From contig WHUX01000168.1 of NCBI GenBank assembly GCA_015179025.1, positions 54,644 to 118,643 on the forward strand: DNA of 64,000 nucleotides, given 5' to 3'. Shown here piece after piece: positions 33,694 through 45,152 of this stretch (the stretch's first letter is position 1; the number at the start of each line of letters is the position of its first letter). The position numbers were made by a program, and so were the translations under genes. A model generated the notes under the pieces. That model searched no databases. It worked only from the letters and a program-made list of their open reading frames with translations, and had not been told where the DNA came from. The DNA is from Terfezia claveryi. Taxonomy: Eukaryota > Ascomycota > Pezizomycetes > Pezizales > Pezizaceae.

Positions 33694-33879
33694 GCATCTT
33701 GACTGTAGAAACGGTCTGAAATGTAGGGGGGGAGTCAAACTGATTAAAGTGGAATATATAAGGTAGTGGTAAAGGAAAACCGTCGTCTCAACCTAATGTA
33801 TAGATAGCTGAAATTACGTGGTAGGAATTCCGTCGCTCTTCTCTGTTCATCTCAACCTGGTGTATAGGTATGAGAAATG

Positions 33880-34900
33880 GCCCCTACTGCGCCCCAGGGG
33901 CCCTCACCCTGATGATCCTTCCGCCGCAGGGGGTAATCAAGAGCGATCCGGAGGGTTCCTTGCGGGTTAACCTAAATTTCTCAGGGTGGTTTTTAAGACC
34001 ACGTGGGGACCCTCCTCCATGCTGTGGTGGCAATGCGGGAAAGAAGGTGAGTTCCTTGCCTGTGTGATATAGCCAGTAATTGAAGGGGTCGCGGTTGGCC
34101 GGGATCCAGGTGTAGGCTGCGAGGGAATGGCGCTTCAACTCTGTCCGGCGTGAGCGCACCCTTGGCTGGAACGCTGGGCCGCTCTTTTGATAGCATCCTT
34201 AGGCCTCGAGAACTGGTGGTTTCCTAGTGCTAGGTTATCTGTCCCCCGATTTCAGGGTAGACCTGGCGTCGGCCCTCTCGTTCCCTAGGATGCTCGTGTG
34301 GCCTCTGAGCAATGACGGTCTCTCGGTCTACTCTTTCTGCTAACAGGGCTTTTATTTGACGATCTATGGCGGGTATGGGTGGGACCCCTCGGGCGAGGTT
34401 TAGGGGCTGTCGACTGTCGAGTCCGTTAGGAGAATTAGAATTGGTGCATCTTTGTGCAGCTGTAGGTAAGGCCATCGTTTCTCCATCGGGGACCATGGCT
34501 TTGAAGTCGAGGTAGGTGCCTGATTCCTCGCTTGGCTGTACTGTAGACTCCCGTGGTCACATGGCCCTCCCTACTACTTCCGTAGGAGAAAGCTACCCCT
34601 CCATCCCGCGTCGAGGAGCTCGCCAATCTTAGTTGGCCCAGTATTTGTATTTGGAGAGGCCGTCCCCGGGTGTGAAGCGACCTAGGTCTTGTAGCAGAGC
34701 TTGTTGTAGGCTATTTTAATCTCCGTACGAACTTTCTCAGGTTCGGCTGCAGTTATGTGAAAGGCAGCTTTGTATGGCCTATCTGGGTGCCTCTGGTTCG
34801 AAGAGGCGCTTCCATCATAGCCATGGGTCCTGGTCCTAGTCGGTTACTAATTCCCTAACGCAGTGATCTCCGGTTCTGATGGTCCTGGCAGCCCAGCATG
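33880..34900 (-). mobile_element. decayed LINE with RNase H remnant
   Basis: GC-richer than its surroundings. On the minus strand a frame contains GHTSILGNERADA (about 34320-34280), the classical RNase H core GHxGIxGNExAD of fungal LINEs. FSYGSSREG and TTGVYST upstream may correspond to the DGS strand. Several stops and frame changes break it. Flanking frames give no reverse transcriptase in the window. Confidence 0.5.
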
Positions 34901-35548
34901 CAGAGAGGTCCTCTAACTTGTCTTCTTTTTTGATGGCCGCCTCAGAGGTAGGCGCTGGAGATTTTTCTCAGCGCTTGGTATTCCATGCTGACCAGTCTCG
35001 GGTCCGGGGCACCCGGGGGACAATAATTGAACATTCTCACCACGGAGAGGGGCTCGTCTACTATCATGCTTGGAACTACCTACAAAATACCGACCGAAAG
35101 AAGCCCGAATATCAAGAATTCAGCCAGCGATATGTGCGGATTATATATAGCTATATCAAAGTACAAGCGTTCGACCAGTTGGTATTTAGCGTACATCTTT
35201 CTCTTTCTGTTAGATTTTATACATAGAAAATCAGAGGCTAGGACTACTAGTCCAACCTGAGGAATCATCATTACCATCAATTGGGTTCTGATAGGATAGA
35301 AGACACATATACGGCGTTGCCACCACACTATTTATCACCATTCAGTACCACATCGTCATATCACACACTGAGTGCTCATAACCTTCCTAGCACCGAGCAA
35401 ACTATCTTATCACGTCAGAGATGAGTGGCTTTTTATACCAGTAAATCGAAGAATCAGTGTTATAATTTACTAAAGTATTAGGAATACACATGATTCTCTG
35501 CAAGCACCGAATCCGAAGCTTCATGCATACCATAATATAATACTATTT

Positions 35549-36013
35549 ACAGAGGACTCTCGATACAAGCATATCGTTCGGACCGGGAGAAGTATGCTTG
35601 TAACCAATATATGCTTATAGCAAGAGCAAATAGGTAACTATAAAATGAAGTTAACTAGCGGTAGGAAATGTTGTTGATAGGCTTATGAAACCAAGCAGAG
35701 CATATAAACAAGAAATATCCAAAACGAGAGTAGTAGGTGTGGATACGGGAATGTCAAGGAGAGGAGGCACCAGAAACTCAGTGATCCTGCGCTGAACATG
35801 CAGACGCCTGCATTGAATTTCTAGAGTCTCAACGCTTTTCTCCTCACGCTGTAGAACATCTTGTAGGTCCCTGATATTGGGTATAGGTTCAGCTTGAAGA
35901 GTAAAGGGGAGTAATCCTTCAATATGCGCGGGCGCTACCCTGAGGTGTAACCGGTCAAGCTCCGACCATGCCTGATGTTGTTGGACAACCGAAGAATTGG
36001 AAGAAGAGGCCAT
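35549..36013 (-). mobile_element. pogo/Fot-like transposon end with a 120-codon frame
   Basis: CAGAGGACTCTCGATACAAG next to TA at 35547-35568 resembles the terminal repeat at 62573 (reverse complement CAGTGAATTCTCAATATAAG), the CAGTGgAxxxTC type of pogo-like elements. A minus-strand frame 36013-35651 (MASSSNSSVV..., 120 aa, coiled-coil-like LQREEKSVETLEIQCRRL) ends just inside the terminus and may be the end of a transposase. Its family is not recognised. A second, more decayed copy is at 5800-6110. Confidence 0.4.
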
Positions 36014-36125
36014 TGTTTTCACAGTCAGTATGTATACATCATCGGATCACTCGGTCTGATACAAAACCAAGTAAGCTAATTTGACAGTGAACAGGTGACA
36101 TAAATCCGAGAGTGCATCATCATTT

Positions 36126-36248
36126 GACATCTACGACCATAGACTGAAGAAAACGAGGCATCCCGTCCGCTCTGCCATATCTAAGCTTCAGATCGCCAGG
36201 CTAGTACTGCAGTGGGTGACCATGCGATAAAGTCTCCCATCGCAGCAC
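36126..36248 (+). rRNA. 5S rRNA copy (gene or recent pseudogene)
   Basis: Near full-length: ACGACCATAG at the 5' end, GCATCCCGTCCGCTCTGCC, ATATCTAAGC, GGCTAGTACTGC and GTGGGTGACCATGCG follow the order of Pezizomycotina 5S rRNA, including the internal promoter boxes. ATAAAT lies about 27 nt upstream. The two ends pair poorly (ACATCTACG against CGCAGCAC) and the GATAAAG stretch departs from the GGGAAAG of the other copy, so it may not be functional. Confidence 0.7.
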
Positions 36249-36422
36249 GAAACAGGCAATCTGCAATTATTTTCCCTGGCATTGCTTGGTTACCTTTTTG
36301 GGAAGTCACACTAGTGAGTCCCGATTTGGCCCCTACCATTTCTGGTCTGGCAGACTACCATTTTAGGAATCGTGCTACTCCTCCTCTTTTGGCACACTAC
36401 GCCAGTATTCTACACCACCACA

Positions 36423-37560
36423 CTAGTACTCTGTACACCACACCAGGACCTTTTGTTTTTTTATATACTCAGTACAGAGATGCGGTCCCGAGGTAGTGCC
36501 AATGCGTGGAGGATTTTTTAATGCCATAAATGCTTCAAAATCATTTATGATTTCCTTCGGATATTTCCGCAATGCAAGATTCCAAGCTACTGCGAATACA
36601 GCACAAATATTCTTATGTTGTACCATGAGTTCATCATTTTTAAGAACTTTTGTCTTATTTTTGACCCAATCGAACCGAGGATTGCTTAGTTGACCCGGAC
36701 TCCAACCTTGCAAACAAATTTTGCCCGGATCATCTAACTAAAGTATTAAAAAAAATTAGTACAATACTAGTTTAAAGAAAATTACTAACTTACACGAACA
36801 GATTTAGCAACTTCAATACTACGATCTAATATTTCAGTTGCCCATTTTAGTAAACCTATATCGTTACCAAAATTTCTGATAACCACTCCTACTAGGTCAT
36901 TACTTTTCGCATCTCTATAATAACACTTTCGGTTACTGGAATATCAAGCTGCAATTTTGAAACATCGAGACCTGTTGTAGGAAATCTAAAGTTGTTAACA
37001 ATAATATTATACCAAGAAAAGAAATTTCTATTACATACCTCGCATGCCTCCGATCAGCAAGCTTATACGTCTTCAAATATTGTTCCCATTCCTCAAAAAT
37101 TTGTGGACTTTCAGCAACTCAATATCCCATCGGAGGATATATCTCATTTAGTTTTTGTAAATGGACAACCCGGATTGAAATATTTGCAGTAGAACTTAGT
37201 CCTGTTCGCTGTAGAAAATTGCGCCGCAGTGACCTTCGTTTTTGTCGTAATTGAGAAAGTAACTTAAAGAAAGATTGTACGACACCATCTTCACAAACCA
37301 ATCCTTGCCGAATAACCAGTTCTCTGAAGGATGTATGTTGTACATTAACTTTCAAGAATCTTCCAATCGCCTTTTGCAGAAACGTATCCGCATCTTCAAA
37401 TGTTGCGAACATATCATGTTGTATTTGCGAAGATTTCAGGGAAGAAAGTTCACTCTAATTCCACTTAGTATTTTATTTCAAAAAAAATCAAGTGACCATA
37501 CCTCCAGAAACATAAGAAATGCAGGAACCTCAGTAACAGACATATCTTGATCGAGCAACT
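36423..37560 (-). pseudogene. broken conserved fungal gene of unknown function
   Basis: Minus strand with splice-like junctions: 37550-37515 (VTEVPAFLMFLE), ~37412-37042 (FEDADTFLQKAIGRFL, SFRELVIRQGLVCEDG, IFEEWEQYLKTYKLADRRHAR), then after a short intron GLDVSKLQLDIPVTES, NFGNDIGLLKWATEIL and SIEVAKSVR, a second intron (36796-36739) and DDPGKICLQGWSPGQ, NPRFDWVKNKTKVL, VAWNLALRKYP. The pieces read like one coherent protein but contain a TGA after PPMGY (about 37120), a frame change in the SVIIEMRK region and an abrupt end near 36440. I recall no named family. Truncated and non-functional. Confidence 0.65.
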
Positions 37561-37597
37561 GATAGATAGCTTCTGTAGAGATAGAAGTGACTGCGGA

Positions 37598-38226
37598 CGT
37601 TAAGAGGTAGTACTAGCGAAGAAGTTAGATAATTGGTTACAAAGTTGGGTGACAAGTTTAACCTACCTTGCGCTAGAAGTGACTGCAAGCGTTAAGAGGC
37701 AGTACTAGTAAAGAAGTTAGACAGTTGGTTACAAAGTTGGGTGACAAGTTTAACCTACCTTGCAGTAGAAATACTAGCAAAGAAGTTAGACAGTTGGTTA
37801 AAAAGTTGGGTGACAAGTTTAACCTACCTTGCGATAGAAGTGTTTGCAAGCACTAAGAGGCAGTACTAGCGAAGAACTTAGACAATTGGTTAAAAAGTTG
37901 GGTGACAAGTTTAACATACCTTCCGATAAAAGTGACTGCGAAGAGATAGAAGTAACTGCAGCAATAAGGTGCCCGCACGAGTTAAGAAGCAGTACACTAT
38001 CAAAGAAGTTAGACAGTTGGTTAAAAAGTTGGATGACAAGTTTAACATATCTTCCGATAGAAATGACTAAGAGATAGAAGTGACTGCGAGCAAGTAACTA
38101 AGTTTGCAAGCCGGCGGTTGGCTGTACGCACTGTACAGTGCCCGCACGAGCGTTAAGAGGCAGTACACTATCAAAGAAGTTAGACAGTTAGTTAAAAAGT
38201 TGGGTGAAAGTTTAACCTACCTTGCA
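37598..38226. repeat. imperfect tandem repeat, unit about 90 bp, 6 units
   Basis: Each unit carries GTTAAGAGGCAGTACTA, AAGAAGTTAGACAGTTGGTT and AAGTTGGGTGACAAGTTTAA followed by CCTACCTT and GATAGAAGTGACTGC. Units start near 37598, 37691, 37777 (short), 37851, 37980 and 38153. A weaker trace is at 38390-38430. The last units have longer spacers containing GTGCCCGCACGAG. Not CRISPR: the whole unit repeats and there are no unique spacers. Confidence 0.85.
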
Positions 38227-39033
38227 AGATGGGAGCAACCAATGAGATAGGACTGACCACGCAGATATTAGTAGATATGAACTATGTGTATAGAAGAGAG
38301 ATCTATGGCAAACATAAACTGGCGTCTTTCGAGCCAACTCAGAAAGACCCAGTTCAGAGGTATAGCAAGTAGATACTAGATGCAGTGGTGGAGTTTGGTA
38401 ACAGGTTGGATGACAAGTTAAGTGTAAGGTTCGGGCGAACTTGGGTGCAGTCCAAGAACAACCTCCGAGAAGAAGCTCCGAAGATGATCTACAAAACTCT
38501 ATCGCAACGACCACCAACAAACTGACCGGGCACTTGTAATTAACATAAAGCCCCATTTAGAGCCACGTACCAAAGCTAAGCTCATGGACCCGTTCGCCTA
38601 ACGTGTGTACTCAGGTACTTAGTTATACGCAGCTAGGTATATGCCACGTATATGGGGGGCATGCAGCTGCCATCTCAGGCGCCATAGCACCTAGTCAGAA
38701 CCTACCACAGGTGCCATCTAAGCATAAATTACGTGCAAAAGGTATACCAAAGTGCAAATTTGCTACAACACATAACACTATAGCGAATACGTGGAACATG
38801 ACAGCAAATTCGCTAAAAAACGTTTTGCTGGTGAAACCGAGTCCAAAGAGTGAGGCTAATTTACGTTTTTTGCGTATCCTAAGTATATCCCAAACACTCT
38901 TGGTAAGCAAGCTCTTGGCGCAAGGACATAAACGTGTCTTCGAGCCCTTTATCCGCTTCTCTCCATCCGCCCATCAAAGTGCTCGAGCCATCCGTGCGTC
39001 AAGGAGAGCAAGGGGGCACATCCACCTTGCAGC
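38227..39033. other. gene-free stretch upstream of nuclease-like gene
   Basis: No gene supported. A long frame at 38603-39409 overlaps the next gene in a different phase and lacks any domain feature. It contains the upstream region of the 39034 gene; no strong TATA element is seen. Confidence 0.5.
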
Positions 39034-40554
39034 ATGGAGCTGCCTGTCATTGATGCTACTGACTGCAAGGATTCACGGATTTCTCAGTTTCTTAGCTCCT
39101 ATCTCGATCCACACCATCTCCAGAAATCTCCAGAGGCCATGTTGCTTGCTCGCCAATTCTTACATTGCTTGCCTTGTGACCCTGCGCACGAATTTCCCCA
39201 AACTCTGTGTCTTACTGGTCTTGACCCTGCGAGATTTGAGAAGCTTTATGCGGATTTGGAACCACAGTTGGAGAGGTCCCGAATGCCAATTGACTATGAT
39301 GCCGACACCTGTACTTGGATTATCCAGTGCGCTTCGGGAGCACATGAGTCCGGGGCTGCAGGCTGGGCCAAAATGGTCCAGATACTGCAAAGCATCAATA
39401 TGCCAATGAGTGCCAAAAGCGGTATGGTGTGGGTCGGTGGACAGCCAGGTATGTTGTTGTTCATTGCCTTGTTCATCCACGTTCCGCTCCCATAAGTGGT
39501 CTAACATCTCAACTTTGAATCAGATCTTCGGCTGTCGTCTGCCTCTGGGGCAGGTTTGTCCTGCAAAACGCCTGATGCATCCCTCACCTTTGGCTGGTTG
39601 ACAACCTCATCAATAGTACTTGAAACAGGACTGTCCGAGTCGATGAGTAAGCTGCGCTTGGACATGCGTCGTTTGCTGCAGGGTGGCTCCAAACCAGAGA
39701 CTGACTCAGGGCTGCAATGCGTCATCCTTTTGCGAATCCACCCTGTTGCAAGGAGGATGGCCAGGGGTGAGAAAGTTGACTGGCCTAGCGGAGGTGCCAA
39801 CGCAACGAATGATGATGCCATGACCATTGAGGTGTGGAGAAACGCCAGGGACGAAGACAATGACCACAAAATAATTTTACTGGGCGGGGACAAGCGGGGT
39901 GGCAGTAAGAGACAGCAAACGAATCCAATCCTAGTCTCACAACAGGTTTATTCCCTGTCACAGTTGCAGGACGACTTCATCCCCGAATTCAAAATCAAGG
40001 TTCTGGAGTCTCAGGTAATGATGGAATCAGCACTGCGAGCTGCAAAATTGTGCAAGCGCAAACCACCAATCCCCCGCAATGTCCCCATGGCAGCTGCCCC
40101 CCACCATGGGGAAGAGCCTTACTTTACCATATATTTCGAAGACCTCGTCACACAATCAGAGGTACCCCGCCACCTCCGCAACCTCATCTACGTCAACGTC
40201 CCCTATCGCATCTTTATAGATGCCTATCTCGAGACACATCTTGCATTTCTGCTCCCCAACGATACCAATGTAAAAGATAATAATGAGTCGGAACTGAATG
40301 TTCGCGGGGGACATATTGATTTTACAGGGTTTACGCTGGAACGGGAAGAAACGCCAGAGGAACAGGCGGAGGACTTGAAGCTGGTTGAACCCACAGTGCT
40401 GAAGCGTCAACGGGAGCAAACCCCAGAGGAAGAGGCGGAGGACGCGCTCGAGCTGGGGAAAACAACCATCGCAGGGGATGCTACTGGAACCAAGGTGACC
40501 AGACAAACGAAGCGCGGGAAGCGGCCGAAGCAGCAGGAGGGAGAGGCTGACTAG
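39034..40554 (+). CDS. putative PD-(D/E)XK nuclease-fold protein
   Basis: Two exons, 39034-39448 and 39524-40554, joined across a 75-nt GTATGT...CAG intron; 481 aa. The join restores GGQPDLRLSS, and both exons stay open in this phase only. The middle part has TPDASLTFGW (D156), then IVLETGLSES (E172, G174), LRLDMRRLL and QCVILLRI. This D...ExG, helix and hydrophobic-strand pattern is found in the large family of uncharacterised fungal proteins with a restriction-endonuclease-like fold. The usual lysine after the ExG strand is not evident, so catalysis is uncertain. The C-terminus has two copies of an acidic TPEE(Q/E)AED motif and a basic tail (TKRGKRPKQQ) that could be a nuclear signal. Substrate unknown. 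The family call is from recollection. Confidence 0.7.
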
Positions 40555-43500
40555 GGGGCCTATCGAACAACGAGGGTTACGGGGGTTAGGGAGTGAGGAG
40601 GTGGAGTCATAAACACTCTGACGTTAGAAGAATATTTCTAGGCGGAGAAGGGTACGGCCGGTTTAGCTCGAGTTCGAAACCTCGGCGTGCGCCGTATATG
40701 GATGTGTATCTATTTCTTTTGCTAATTGGTTTCATTCTTGCTATAGACCTCAGAGTTTGCTGCGGGGGGCGTTGGAGTTGCCTTAGCTGTTCTGTGTTTG
40801 TTTTCAATTTGCTGAGGAAAGTCCTAGGTTTTGTACCATTATTTGAGCCTCTCTACCGTGGTTTAGCAACTTGCAGCGTCCTCGCGACACGGGACTCACG
40901 TTAGATACCAGTACGCTAAGAATGTCAAATTGGAGAATATATGCCAAGCTGTATCCACGTCTGTACCTTGTCACTTATTATTTCAGTTCCACTCGCTTCT
41001 ATGACCGCTCGTTTGCCTGGCATATAACTGCGCTGCAAAGCACACCGCAGAACCGGAGAATGGCAGACAACTAAGTATGTATGCGTAAAACGTCCGAATA
41101 GGAAGAAGGAAGCCACTGGTCATCCCCCACGAGGGGGAATCTATCCTCCACGCAGACCGAAAGAACAGACTAGAAGTCTATCGTAATCTTGCCAGAGCAA
41201 AAAGTGGTAATTCGATTCTGCATTTCCGGTAGAAAGGATTTGTGGGATTTACGATTCTAACTCCGACCAGGCGTAAACCGGATATATGATAGTGTAAGAC
41301 AAAAGGTGTAAAAGGACGCTTGCAATGATTTCATCGTCATATGGTTCGAATGCAGCGGTGGCGTATATAGACCGCGTTGAGGAGCGCGAGATCACATTGC
41401 GTACTGCGGTGGAGGAACTTATAATTACTATGGTTTGAAGAAACAGGTGTTGTCGTGCCTGTTCCCCGGCATGACTACCATCTTTCATCTACTTCATCCC
41501 ATGCGAGACTACTGAAGTAATCCCATGCCAACTTTCGAAAATAAGCACAATCCGACCCGATATCTTACATACCCGAACCTCAGATTCACGCAGAACCTTT
41601 TCCCTACGGTGAAACTAAACCACACACTCTGTCAACGTATATATGAGTAGAAGCGAGCAAGCCAAACACCAACCATTGAATATTGAATGGTGAGAAAGCA
41701 GGCCAGCACAACGTACAAAAACCACGGCAGGTGTATAGTATAGTGGTAAAATCGAGTCATAGCCCACCAGCTGGAGATTCAATGTGTTGGGGCGTGGTGT
41801 GATTAAAGCGGTGTGTTGACTCCACGATGCCGTGTGAATACAGATCACTTCTCTGAAATATATCCAGCTCCCACTCAACCTACCCAGCGATACCACAGCA
41901 GTCTTCAACTAATCCCTCCAGTAACCCTGAACCATGATCTCGACAAAAGGATTGGCCATGAACCCAGCACATGTGGTTCTATTTCTACCCCCATTAACAC
42001 CCAAAGGCAGCACAATCTGGCTTCCTCAGCAAGGTACGTCCTCCTATCCATGATCCGATGAGATGATGTGTTCAAGGTAACTAACCTATGGAAGAAGCTA
42101 TTTTATAGTTTTGAACCAACCCTCGGGGCTGGTTTCTCGGGGTATATAAAGGTTGCGATCTGGGTACGAGGACAGATACCATCCGTATATTTCTCTACGT
42201 TCCTACCATGTGCACTACTCCGTCTAAAGATTTTGGTCTTCTATAGCAACAATAGTAACCGAATTCTGCCATGGTTTTTTCCGCTGCTTGCGTTCATCAT
42301 TTTGCCTTGGGTTACTATATCTTGGAGAAACGCGAACAGAAAAAACAGAAATATAGTCTGGTTGGAACTAGAATAAGAGAAGTGTACTTCACGGCTGATG
42401 ATCTGATATAGGCTGACAATTATCTGACGTTAGCAAGCATATATGTATACTTACAAGTCCGACACAATACTAAGCAAGAACTACTTACTAGACGTATATA
42501 GGTGGTTTGATACGCATAGACCAATCCCCTGTTTTGTCCATAGATTCCTAGAAGTATCATGCATAATGCAAATCAATGCCGAATATACATATGTCTGGTG
42601 GTATTGAGATTGCTAAATTTGAGATAGATAAGTAACTACAGAGCATCTCATGGATTACGGTATTATGTGTACTAAGTCCTAGAAGTCCAGTTCACCTGGT
42701 ATCCGCCAACAGAACTACCACAATGACGCCCTTCGCTGAAACAATATTTATATATTCTAAAATTTAAACAACCGCGTCAAATCTTAAATCCTTCCGCTGC
42801 TTTTTGAACATCAACCACCTCTGCAACCAGCTACAAATGTTACTCCAACACCCACCGTTCCCCGAAACAGCATTTCCCCACATATTATGCAGAACTGCAA
42901 GTATATCCACGGTTATACGCCAACGACCCACCAATGGTTAATATCCATTGCCGGCGTGCATACTTACGTACGCATGTTGCATGAAGCTAGTAAAAATATG
43001 GAAAAATATCAATGGAAAACTCCGCTTGAAAGTGAGCGGTATTGGGATTAGTCCGAGATTGATGCTCCCTAGCGATTACATATTCCCGGTAGCGAGGATG
43101 AAAAATTCTGGTTGCAAGTGAGTGGTATTGGGATTAGCCCAGAGCGAGCCTCTTGGCCGGCAAGAGGTATTTCAACTGTCTTGGGGTCGCAAGGATCATC
43201 AACATTGAAATTGGCCGCTTGAGGCATACTCTGCAGACAGTGTATTTCGTAGCGAATTCTGTACTGGACCAATGCCCATGGATGGGAGATAGGTGCACCT
43301 GCTCATCTGAAACCCAACCCTCATAACAACATCATCCAAAACCTTTGCCCATCCAAGGCGGCAGATAAGTGCAGGCATCAACACTTCGCATCTTGAACAG
43401 TCTGAAGGACACTGGTATTATTAACAGATATGAGCGAAATCTGGATGTTGCTGTAGCTTAAGGCTTTGTGTTTGTTGAGATACCCTGGTGTCCTCTGATA

Positions 43501-44007
43501 TTTCTCGATTCCTTTCAGTTATCCCTACTGGGAACTCCCTGTTGTGCTATCTGTCGTCATATTGATTGCTGTGGTGGACGAACAGCCCTTGTATTTGTTA
43601 CAGATGCTCGTCCAAGGTAAGTAGGTAGGCCAATGTTCGTTCAATTACTGACAAATTCTGTGACATCCTATTCTGTCGTTGGGAATATTCTGGGGTTACT
43701 GGTGTTCCGTTGTTGTCACCCCGTGCGGTTCTGCCTTTACCGCCGGCGAAGTACTTCACAATGATATGCGGAATCTTCCTGTTCTCCTGATGTAATTTTT
43801 GTGGCCTCGGCACCTTTAAGCTAGATTGCGTTCGCTGAAGGTGAGTATTCGGGGACGCTGGTTTTGTACCGCCCAACTTAGTCCGTTATCTTGATTTTCT
43901 TGCACAGCAGGATGATGAGATTGGTGGGTGTTGCAGTTGCAGCAGCCCAACAATTTTGCCTTCGATGCTCTCCTCCCGTATACATTTCCTACCAAATTGT
44001 AAAAAAG
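40555..44007. other. gene-free stretch
   Basis: No gene supported; scattered frames of 60-100 codons lack domains. A short duplication GAG(C/T)GGTATTGGGATTAG occurs at 43036-43055 and 43122-43140. A tRNA-like D-arm near 41730 does not fold into a full tRNA. A 92-codon minus frame at 43876-43598 is unrecognised. Confidence 0.5.
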
Positions 44008-44094
44008 TAGCCTCGTAGAACCAGGTTAATATAATTTTGGGTTCGTAATGTATTTGATTTGATTTGATTTGTAGCGTTGGTTGCTACGAGGCTA
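44008..44094. mobile_element. 87-bp MITE, ends TAGCCTCGTAG
   Basis: Terminal inverted repeat TAGCCTCGTAG-AACCA ... TTGGTTGCTACGAGGCTA. Same family as 5610-5693. Contains a short TTTGA/TTTGAT microrepeat. The outer TA may be the target duplication. Confidence 0.65.
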
Positions 44095-44432
44095 GTGTAG
44101 TCTGCCAAGCTTTCCGTTTTTTTTTTTAGAACTACAAAATTCATATTAGGTAAAAAAGAGACTACAGAGTACTATAGGAAAAAAAAAAAATTGGCAATAG
44201 TCATGGAATTTTCTTCCCAAACTTTTTGCTATGTACATGTGTATTTAGGTAAATCTTTCTAGCTCTCTGCGTATCCCAAGCAAATAAGTACATCAGCAGT
44301 TGTATATATATCCAAAGTATCAGTAGATACCCCCGGCCCAGAGTCAACTTACCGAACTACCAATGAAAACCTCCCATAAGGGAAGTCCTTACTCTAGCTC
44401 TCATCCCGACACTAAATAGTGTAGATGGTAGG

Positions 44433-44993
44433 TGTAACAACCATGTGTTCAGTTGTCATCACCTGTGATCACAGGTGGTGGGTTATTGCCATTGTTGTTT
44501 TTGTCATCACCTGCGATCACAGGTGATGGGTTATCATTATTATTGCTCTCGGCATCACCTGCGACGCAGGTGATGGGTTATTGTGTTATCATTACCTTGC
44601 TTGACTTCCGAGATAGGGAAGCTTATTTTCCCCATTGCCCTGACCGAGTTATATATATATAGAGCCTGTCCCTCATACTGTCATTGGATCCCCATCCAAC
44701 ATCTTGTATACCCAATATAGGACCTTGCTTCTCCCAGCGCTTATGCACCTCTCTTGTGCACATCCTTATCTCATACAAACAACTCTGCAGTATAGCTGCC
44801 TCCCTTGATACACGCGGCAACTACCTCTACGTGTCTTATGTCCCTTGCCCTCTGCCTCTCTCGTCCTTGCCCTTGCCCCCGTCCTAGCCTCTCCTCTAGT
44901 CACATACGTAGCGTTCCTACGTGTGTGTTACCCTAGCCTTGCCCTTGCTCCGGCGTACCCCTTGGTCGCCTTGTCCCCTGAGCCCTCGTTACA
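44433..44993 (+). repeat. 5' LTR of element A
   Basis: Contains three palindromic units of the form CATCACCTG..CAGGTGATG (44456-44576), a TATATATATATAG promoter at about 44650, the hairpin GTTGGATCCCCATCCAAC, and the hairpin TACGTAGCG..CCTACGTG shared with element B. Confidence 0.92.
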
Positions 44994-45152
44994 CTATGTT
45001 GGATCCTTTGGACCAACTGGTATGCAGTCATGTCAGGAGCAGCTCTCCCACCACCCACCGTCAGGTTCCAGACCTAGAGAAGCTCCCCTATACCCTCAGG
45101 CCTAAACGAATTAAATACCTATTGTCGAGAAATCATCGACATCTTCGAGGCC

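Noticed and set aside
37598..38226. CRISPR-like array
   Set aside because: Whole units repeat without unique spacers, and the genome is eukaryotic.
38603..39409. 268-codon plus-strand frame
   Set aside because: Overlaps the two-exon 39034 gene in another phase; composition is unlike a folded protein and the first half has no features.
41728..41802. tRNA-like D-arm (TATAGTATAGTGGTA)
   Set aside because: Anticodon and T arms do not pair and the B box is poor; at most a degraded tRNA.
42068..42376. 102-codon hydrophobic plus-strand frame
   Set aside because: Possible membrane segments but no conserved motif, promoter or neighbour; likely chance in AT-rich DNA.
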